From: an uncultured Acidobacteriia bacterium
Lineage (GTDB): Bacteria; Acidobacteriota; Terriglobia; Bryobacterales; Bryobacteraceae
Length of the DNA stretch: 58,569 nucleotides
Assembly (NCBI GenBank): GCA_903909435.1
Contig: CAIVVT010000121.1
Location: 1 to 58,569, forward strand
Direction of reading: 5' to 3'
Shown: positions 53,213-58,569 of the stretch, one piece after another
Position numbering within the stretch: position 1 is the stretch's first letter
How the letters are laid out: each line of letters starts with the position of its first letter
Made by a program: the position numbers and the translations under genes
Notes under the pieces: model-generated
What the model was told of the DNA's origin: nothing
Database searches by the model: none
Seen by the model: the letters and a program-made list of their open reading frames with translations, nothing else

Positions 53213-53710
53213 TCAGTCAACCTGGACGAATCTCGCACCGGCGGTATTACAGATCGGGCAGGCTCCCGGCGCGGCGCCAAATTCGATGTGGCCGCAGACC
53301 GGGCACAGGTAGAAATGCCCTTCCTGCAAGTCTTTGCCTTGTTCAATCGCTTCCAACGCGCATTTGTACAAGGCCGCATGGACGGCTTCCGCCTTGACAG
53401 CGTAGCCGAACATGAGCTTTGCGCGATGCCCTTCCGCCTGGGCCTCCGCCAGCATAGGCGGGTACATCGTGGTGTACTCGAAGGTCTCACCGTCGATCGC
53501 AGCTTGGAGGTTCGCGCGTGTCGAGGCGATTCCGTCGTTTGCCCTCAAGTGCCCTTCGGCGTGGATGCGCTCCGCCTCCGCGGTGGTTCGAAACAGGCGA
53601 GCGACGTTGGGGAAGCCTTCCTGGTCTGCTTTCTTCGCGAAGGCGCGATACTTCTGGTTCGCCTGGCTCTCCCCTGCGAATGCTTCATTCAGGTTATTGA
53701 CTGTGCTCAT
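53213..53710 (-). CDS. Rubrerythrin
   Basis: A 165-residue non-heme diiron protein that reduces hydrogen peroxide in anaerobic or microaerobic metabolism. The ferritin-like domain has the diiron ligands in GESQANQKY (E14), AEAERIH (E47, H50), the EYTTMYP region near E78 and KAEAVH (E108, H111). The C-terminal rubredoxin-like iron site is C136, C139, C151 and C154 (CPVCG and CPICN). AGGAG lies eight bases before the ATG. It is followed at 92 bases by the rubredoxin-FNR fusion. Confidence 0.95.
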   Translation of the reverse strand: MSTVNNLNEAFAGESQANQKYRAFAKKADQEGFPNVARLFRTTAEAERIHAEGHLRANDGIASTRANLQAAIDGETFEYTTMYPPMLAEAQAEGHRAKLMFGYAVKAEAVHAALYKCALEAIEQGKDLQEGHFYLCPVCGHIEFGAAPGACPICNTAGARFVQVD

Positions 53711-54020
53711 CGTGACACTCCTGGTCTATGGCGGTGCGTCAGCCGCCGGATTCTGCTGTTCGCAGACGTCAGGCGGACTCCGCAATTTAACACTATCCGG
53801 CCTGATGGTATTCTACATCGCATCCCGTGCGGCTGATGCGGCTCGAACAAACTGGTCTGCCTGGGTTACCAACCTGCCCCACATGGCGGAGAGCCTGAGT
53901 GCAGATTGCAAAACTCAGCCGGTCTGCGAGGGAACTCCCAAACGTGACGGCCTGAAGGCTTGACGGCAGCTTGCGATAAGGGCGGCATGGACCGGGAGAC
54001 GTGGAGCGGAGCAGTCTGCT
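53711..54020. other. Intergenic region upstream of rubrerythrin
   Basis: These 310 bases, between the end of the hydrogenase operon and the rubrerythrin start, contain no gene I can support. They should include the rubrerythrin promoter and the end of the hydrogenase transcript, but no obvious terminator hairpin was found by eye. Confidence 0.4.
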
Positions 54021-54548
54021 TCAGTGCGCTTCCAATCCAGATAAGACCGCCCGAAGCAGGATTCGTGCCTGCTCCAGCGCGGCAGGGAGCGCCGCATCCA
54101 CTTCGGGAGTCAGCCCGATGCCGGTTTTGACTTCGCGCGGCTCCACGCCAACCACGATTACCTGTTCCGGCAGTTGTCCGAGCAGGCTGGCGAGCAGGAG
54201 CAACTCGACGGCATTGCCTTCGTGCGCGGTGGTCGAGCGTCGCGCTTGCGAGAGGGGAAGTTCGTTTCCCTGCAGTACATGCACCGTGCCTGGAGCCGCC
54301 CCAAGCCCCACGGCGTCGAGCAGCAACAGGGTGCGCCGATCTTCCAGCAGCGGGAGCAGCGCGATGCCTTGCGTTCCGCCATCGGCGAACTCCACGCCGG
54401 TCCAGCCGCTTTCGGCGGCCAGGGTTGCGACCATGCGCAACCCGACACCATCGTCGGTCAATAGGAGATTGCCCAGTCCGAGCGCCAGAACGGACGCGCG
54501 GACCGGGCTTTGGTTGGCTGCGGAGGCGCTAGCTGAGCCATCGGTCAT
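54021..54548 (-). CDS. hyaD: [NiFe]-hydrogenase maturation protease (HyaD-like)
   Basis: A 175-residue member of the HyaD/HybD/HoxW peptidase family that trims the C-terminal tail of the large subunit after nickel insertion. Family segments are VLALGLGNLLLTDDGVG (the GNxxxxDDG motif), VEFADGGTQGIALLPLLED, LLLLDAVGLGAAPG and the TTAHEGNAVELLLLA region with the conserved histidine. ATG 54548 is preferred, with GAAGG upstream; an ATG at 54569 lies deeper in the cytochrome gene. It overlaps the cytochrome stop, so they are co-transcribed. Confidence 0.88.
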   Translation of the reverse strand: MTDGSASASAANQSPVRASVLALGLGNLLLTDDGVGLRMVATLAAESGWTGVEFADGGTQGIALLPLLEDRRTLLLLDAVGLGAAPGTVHVLQGNELPLSQARRSTTAHEGNAVELLLLASLLGQLPEQVIVVGVEPREVKTGIGLTPEVDAALPAALEQARILLRAVLSGLEAH

Positions 54549-55257
54549 GGTCGAGATCGCCTTCCTCATAGAACTTGTAGCCCGAAATGATCGAGCCGAT
54601 CAGCCCATTCTTGAACTGATGCGAGTCGAACATCACGATATACAAGTGCAGGATAGCGAAGACCACGAAGCCCCAGGCGCAGGTGTGATGCCACATATGG
54701 ACACGCCACGAGCCGCCCAGCAGCGGGATGATCCAGCCAACGGCGGTATCCCAGAATCCGCCGGGATTGCTCTCCGAATAGAGCGCCAATCCGGTGAAGA
54801 TCTGAATCCATCCGAGGCCCACTACGAAGACCGTATAGGCCAGCCCGGCAAGCGCGTTGTGTCCCAGGTGAACGTGACCGCGCTCCAGTTTGAGGTACTG
54901 CCAGGCCTGCGCCCGCAGGTCGTTCCACCAGGCCGCTTTCCAGACGAAGGGGAAGCCCGAACGGGAGTAGTTGTTGCCGGCGTAGAACCAGTAGACGCGG
55001 ATCAGGAAGCCGAACAACAGGGCGTAACCAGCCACGAAATGGATCTCGCGAATGCGCCCCATCACAAAGTGGTTGAAGGGTTCGCCATTGGGCGCGAGCA
55101 CCGGATTTGAAATGTAGAGTCCGCTGAGAAAGAGCGTCAGCACGCTGGCGGCGTTGATCCAATGCGCCAGGCGCACCGGCCATTGCCAGACGTACTTCCG
55201 GCCGAACGTGGGCTCGCCGGAGTGGATGCCTAAAGGGCGATAGGAGGTCGCTGCCAT
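54529..55257 (-). CDS. hyaC: [NiFe]-hydrogenase b-type cytochrome subunit (HyaC-like)
   Basis: A 242-residue membrane di-heme cytochrome b that anchors the hydrogenase and passes electrons to quinone. Four helices are evident: PVRLAHWINAASVLTLFLSG, HFVAGYALLFGFLIRVYWFY, GLAYTVFVVGLGWIQIFTGL and MWHHTCAWGFVVFAILHLY. Heme-ligand histidines are available in helices 1, 2 and 4 (for example LAHW, HFVAG, WHHTCAWG). It lies between the large subunit and hyaD, ten bases after the large subunit stop, the standard hyaABCD order. Confidence 0.9.
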   Translation of the reverse strand: MAATSYRPLGIHSGEPTFGRKYVWQWPVRLAHWINAASVLTLFLSGLYISNPVLAPNGEPFNHFVMGRIREIHFVAGYALLFGFLIRVYWFYAGNNYSRSGFPFVWKAAWWNDLRAQAWQYLKLERGHVHLGHNALAGLAYTVFVVGLGWIQIFTGLALYSESNPGGFWDTAVGWIIPLLGGSWRVHMWHHTCAWGFVVFAILHLYIVMFDSHQFKNGLIGSIISGYKFYEEGDLDHDRWLS

Positions 55258-55267
55258 GGCATCCTCC

Positions 55268-56989
55268 TTAGCTCACCACAACCTCGGAGAGTTGCTCGCC
55301 GTCCGGCCCGAAGACGTGCGACGCGCAGGCGAGGCACGGATCGAAGGAGTGGATGGTGCGCAACAACTCGATGGGCCGTTTCGCGTCGGCCATGGGCGTG
55401 CCGATCAGAGCCGATTCGTAGGCGCCGTGTTGGCCTTGGGCATCTCGCGGTGAGGCGTTCCAGGTGCTCGGTACCACGATCTGATAGTTGGCGATCTTGG
55501 CGTCCTTGATGTGGACCCAGTGCCCTAGCGCGCCGCGCGGGGCCTCGGTGAAGCCGTAGCCCTTGCTCTCGACGGGCCAGGTGGAGGGTTCCCAGTGGCG
55601 GGTGTCGGCGACCGATGAGTCGCCGTTCTTCAGGTTGGCGACCAGGTGCTCGTACTCTTCGAGCAGCCAGTGCACACAGAGGCGGGTTTCGAGACCGCGC
55701 GCCGCAGTGCGGCCAAGCGTGGAGAAGAGGGCCTCCGGACCCACCTTGAGTTTGCCGAGTGCTTCGGTGACGACTTCCTTGAAATCCGCCCGGCCGCTGG
55801 CGAAGCCGACCAGCATGCGCGAGAGCGGGCCGACCTCGACGGCATGGCCCTTCCAGCGCGGCGACTTGAGCCACGAGTAGGCGCCCTTCTCGTCCAGTTG
55901 CTTGTAGGGCGGCTTGGGCCCGGTGTAGTGCGGTTCGGTGACGCCATCCCAGGGATGGAGCGCGGTCTGGTTGTTGGGGTATTGATACCAGGAGTGTGCG
56001 ATGCTCTCCTGAATCTGGCCGGGATCGGCCGGGTCGAGCGGCAGCACTTCGGCGAGATTCTTGTTGAGAATCACGCCGCGCGGGAAGCGGAACTTGGACA
56101 CGTCGGCGATGCCGTTCTGCGGCAGGTCGCCATAGACCATGTAGTTGCCGAGGCCGCCGCCGATCTTGGTCCACTCGGGATAGAACGACGCGACGGCGAG
56201 CAGGTCGGGGATGTAGAGGTGCTCGACGACATCGATTGCCTCGACGATCTTGTCGCGCACCAGGTTGAGCCGCTCCATGTTGATGGCGTTGTCGCCCTGC
56301 AGGTTGAAGGCGCAGGCCATGCCGCCGACCAGGTAGTTCGGGTGCGGGTTCTTGCCGCCGAACACGGTGTGGATCTTGACCAGTTCCTTCTGCCACTTCA
56401 GGGCTTCGAGGTAGTGCGCCACCGCCATCAGGTTCGCTTCGGGCGGCAGTTTGTAGGCGGGATGGCCCCAGTATGCGTTCTGGAAGATGCCGAGCTGGCC
56501 GGACTCGACGAATTTCTTAAGCGTCGCGGCGACGTCGGAGAAGTAACCCGGCGTCGAGGTGGGCCAGGAGGGCGAAACGGACTGGGCCAGCGCGGCGGTC
56601 TTGGCCGGATCGGCCTTGAGCGCCGAGACAACATCGACCCAATCGAGCGCGTGCAGATGGTAGAAGTGGACCACATGGTCCTGCACCATCTGTGTCAGGA
56701 ACATGATGTTGCGGATGATGTCGGCGTTGCGCGGCACCTGGATGCCGAGCGAGTTCTCGACCGAGCGAACGCTGGCCAGGGCGTGCACGGTGGTGCAAAC
56801 GCCGCAGATGCGCTCGCAGAACGCCCAGGCATCGCGCGGATCGCGCCCCTGCAGAATGACCTCGAGGCCGCGCCACATGGTGCCCGAACTCATCGCGTCC
56901 TGGATGCGGTTGTTGTCGTCGAGCATTGCCTCCACGCGGAGGTGGCCCTCAATGCGCGTAATCGGATCGACCACGATTCGTTTCGACAT
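55268..56989 (-). CDS. hyaB: [NiFe]-hydrogenase large subunit, group 1 (HyaB-like)
   Basis: A 573-residue catalytic subunit carrying the NiFe(CN)2CO site. The L1 motif is RICGVC (C62, C65) and the L2 motif is DPCLAC (C552, C555), followed by ASH (H558). Fifteen residues (VFGPDGEQLSEVVVS) follow H558, the expected cleavable tail for the HyaD protease. The N-terminal block DPITRIEGHLRVE is diagnostic. No signal peptide: it travels with the small subunit through the Tat system. An 11-base gap separates it from the small subunit. Confidence 0.95.
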   Translation of the reverse strand: MSKRIVVDPITRIEGHLRVEAMLDDNNRIQDAMSSGTMWRGLEVILQGRDPRDAWAFCERICGVCTTVHALASVRSVENSLGIQVPRNADIIRNIMFLTQMVQDHVVHFYHLHALDWVDVVSALKADPAKTAALAQSVSPSWPTSTPGYFSDVAATLKKFVESGQLGIFQNAYWGHPAYKLPPEANLMAVAHYLEALKWQKELVKIHTVFGGKNPHPNYLVGGMACAFNLQGDNAINMERLNLVRDKIVEAIDVVEHLYIPDLLAVASFYPEWTKIGGGLGNYMVYGDLPQNGIADVSKFRFPRGVILNKNLAEVLPLDPADPGQIQESIAHSWYQYPNNQTALHPWDGVTEPHYTGPKPPYKQLDEKGAYSWLKSPRWKGHAVEVGPLSRMLVGFASGRADFKEVVTEALGKLKVGPEALFSTLGRTAARGLETRLCVHWLLEEYEHLVANLKNGDSSVADTRHWEPSTWPVESKGYGFTEAPRGALGHWVHIKDAKIANYQIVVPSTWNASPRDAQGQHGAYESALIGTPMADAKRPIELLRTIHSFDPCLACASHVFGPDGEQLSEVVVS

Positions 56990-57000
56990 GGCTCAGCTCC

Positions 57001-58128
57001 TCAATCCTTCTTTTCGCTGGCTTCGGGCGCGGGCGCCTCGGGCGTGCGCGTGCCGGTCAGCGGGACCCCGGCCCGCTGGACCAGGTGCGACACGAGATGC
57101 GCTCCGACGCCGACGCCGGTCAGGACGGTCAAGGTCTTGCCAACCGTGTCGGGCGTGGACTGGATGCCCGGCACCGGGACGCTGGAGAGGCGCTCATAAA
57201 ATGGGCCGTTGTCCCAGAAGCCTGCCTCGCTGCAGCCGATGCAGCCGTGGCCCGAGCCGATCGGGTAGGAGACGCCGTTGTTCCACTTAATGGTCGAGCA
57301 GGAGTTGTAGGTCGAAGGGCCGCGGCAGCCCATCTTATATAGACACCAGCCCTTGCGCGCGCCGTCGTCGTCCCAACTCTCAACAAATTGCCCGGCGTCG
57401 AAGTAGGACCGGCGGTAGCATTTGTCGTGGATGCGCTGGCCGTAGAACATCTTCGGCCGACCCTGGCGATCGAGATCCGGCAACTGGCCGAAAGTCAGGA
57501 TATAGGTCAGCACGCCCGTCATCACCTCGGCGATGGGCGGGCAGCCGGGTACGTTGATGATCGGCTTGCCGGTGAGAATCTCCTTGACTGGCTTGGCGCC
57601 GGTCGGGTTGGGGTGCGCATTCTGCACGCAGCCGTGCGATGCACAGGAGCCCCAGGCGACCACTGCCTTGGCGTCGGCGGCGGTCTCCTTCAGGATGTCA
57701 ACAAACGCCTCGCCGCCGATTGTGCAGTATACGCCGCCGTCCTTGGTCGGGGCGTTGCCCTCCACCGCCAGCAGATAGCCGCCCTTGTAATCCTTCATGA
57801 TCCTGCGGCGGACCTCTTCGGCCTGGTCGCCGGCGGCCGCCTGCAGCGTGTCGTCGTAGTCCAGCGAGATCATGTTCAGGATCACGTCCTGCGCGAGCGG
57901 ATGCGAACTCCGGATGAAACTCTCGCTGCAGCACGTGCATTCCAGACCGTGCAGCCAGATCACCGGGATTCTAGGTTTGGTTTCCATGGCCCGCACCACT
58001 TGCGGCACCAAGGCGGCGTCGAGCCCCATGGCGGCCGCAAGGCCGGTACAGTACTTGAGAAAGGAGCGGCGGTCTACTCCGTGTTTGCGGAGTAGATCGT
58101 AAGTTGTCTGCGGCCTCTGGGACGTCAC
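57001..58128 (-). CDS. hyaA: [NiFe]-hydrogenase small subunit, O2-tolerant group 1d type (HyaA-like)
   Basis: A 375-residue electron-transfer subunit, begun at GTG 58128 since AGGAGG lies four bases upstream; a GTG at 58152 is also in frame. The Tat leader is DRRSFLKY. Proximal-cluster cysteines are C64, C66, C67 (ECTCC), C162, C167 (GSCASHGC) and C196 (PGCPP), with gaps of 2, 1, 95, 5 and 29 identical to the six-cysteine [4Fe-3S] set of E. coli Hyd-1 (C17, 19, 20, 115, 120, 149). The medial and distal cluster regions ([20 protein letters not shown]) follow. The C-terminal helix ([18 protein letters not shown]) anchors it to the membrane. Confidence 0.95.
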   Translation of the reverse strand: MTSQRPQTTYDLLRKHGVDRRSFLKYCTGLAAAMGLDAALVPQVVRAMETKPRIPVIWLHGLECTCCSESFIRSSHPLAQDVILNMISLDYDDTLQAAAGDQAEEVRRRIMKDYKGGYLLAVEGNAPTKDGGVYCTIGGEAFVDILKETAADAKAVVAWGSCASHGCVQNAHPNPTGAKPVKEILTGKPIINVPGCPPIAEVMTGVLTYILTFGQLPDLDRQGRPKMFYGQRIHDKCYRRSYFDAGQFVESWDDDGARKGWCLYKMGCRGPSTYNSCSTIKWNNGVSYPIGSGHGCIGCSEAGFWDNGPFYERLSSVPVPGIQSTPDTVGKTLTVLTGVGVGAHLVSHLVQRAGVPLTGTRTPEAPAPEASEKKD

Positions 58129-58216
58129 CGGACCTCCTTGCGCTGACACCACCGATGCGCTTGTTTGAAGCGCAAATGCTTGCGGCGACAGAGCAATTCA
58201 CTAACCAGCCAGCTTC

Positions 58217-58233
58217 TGTGGAGGATTTCCACA
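58217..58233. promoter_or_regulatory. Inverted repeat upstream of hyaA
   Basis: TGTGGA-GGATT-TCCACA is a perfect 6-base inverted repeat with a 5-base spacer, about 89-105 bases upstream of the hyaA start. It may be an operator for a dimeric regulator; no sigma-54 pair was recognised near it. Confidence 0.4.
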
Positions 58234-58517
58234 AGCAATGCTGAAACGCCCGTGCACGCAGACGCGGACAGGCTGATCTCACGCATACGCCTGCGTAGAG
58301 TGGGGCATTTTACTCAACCCCGACGAGCGTATGCACCCGAATCCCGACCGTGTTCGGCTCGAAGCTGACGCCGCAGCAGCGCGTAGCGCCGCCCTCACGA
58401 TCGGTGTTGACCGATCCGGTCACGCTTCGATTGGCTTCGAACGTTCAAAACTGGCCCTCGCTTCCGCGCCCACTCGGTTCAACGTTTAGCGACGCGAGCA
58501 GGCGGCCCGGAAACGCG

Positions 58518-58531
58518 GGGCTGAAAAGCCC
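58518..58531. repeat. GNRA-capped hairpin in the window-end intergenic region
   Basis: GGGCT-GAAA-AGCCC has a perfect 5-base stem and a GNRA tetraloop. It sits among GGAGCGCCGC and CGTGCT bases that recur with similar wording at 39561-39594. Confidence 0.4.
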
Positions 58532-58569
58532 GTGCTGCTCTGGAGCGCCGCCCGCAGATCCCCCCCCGA

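Larger units (their letters stand above)
58129..58569. other. Region upstream of the hydrogenase operon, ends at window edge
   Basis: This 441-base stretch contains no gene I can support. It should hold the hydrogenase promoter. Notable are the inverted repeat at 58217-58233, the palindrome TACGC-CT-GCGTA at 58286-58297 and a GGGCT-GAAA-AGCCC hairpin at 58518-58531. Confidence 0.5.

Overview
The window is GC-rich and almost wholly coding. It most resembles the chromosome of a soil Acidobacteriota of the Solibacter/Bryobacter type. The pointers are a SusC/Oar-like receptor with no SusD beside it, DUF1800-DUF1501 secreted pairs, DUF1080 and Gfo/Idh/MocA Tat proteins, many secreted glycan enzymes, and a cysteine-less hydrogenase-4-like cluster. 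I infer this from gene content; no rRNA or tRNA gene is present to fix the taxonomy.

Positions 1-11900 hold a receiver-domain protein, then secreted glycan-active enzymes: a GH106-like alpha-L-rhamnosidase, a sugar isomerase-type TIM barrel, a propeller protein with a C-terminal sandwich domain, a GH20 hexosaminidase, and a glycosidase fused to an SGNH esterase. Positions 11994-19625 form one tight operon, hyfB-C-E-F-G-I in order. It encodes a membrane complex built like a group 4 [NiFe]-hydrogenase or complex I. Its large subunit has lost all four nickel-binding cysteines, so it matches the energy-converting-hydrogenase-related (Ehr) class and is not a hydrogenase.

Positions 19959-31712 look like a sugar-oxidation locus: two Gfo/Idh/MocA oxidoreductases, two TIM-barrel isomerase/lyase proteins, a DUF1080 3-keto-glycoside hydrolase, a LacI regulator, a divergent TonB-dependent receptor, a DUF6807 protein and an atypical NagB-like protein. 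Together they suggest uptake of a glycoside followed by oxidation at C3 and cleavage of the 3-keto sugar.

Positions 31726-53710 are mixed: TPR protein, DUF4242, a DUF1800/DUF1501 pair, small catalase, RlmA-like methyltransferase, a pair of SPFH proteins, exported RidA, pentapeptide protein, orphan HigA antitoxin, a YbbA-YbbP exporter with a divergent TesA-like esterase, XerC with TrmFO, an M61 peptidase, and then three redox proteins (double CDGSH, rubredoxin-FNR fusion, rubrerythrin).

Positions 54021-58128 are a [NiFe]-hydrogenase operon, read right to left: small subunit, large subunit, cytochrome b and maturation protease. The small subunit carries the six-cysteine pattern of oxygen-tolerant group 1d enzymes. 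No CRISPR array, insertion sequence, tRNA or rRNA was seen.
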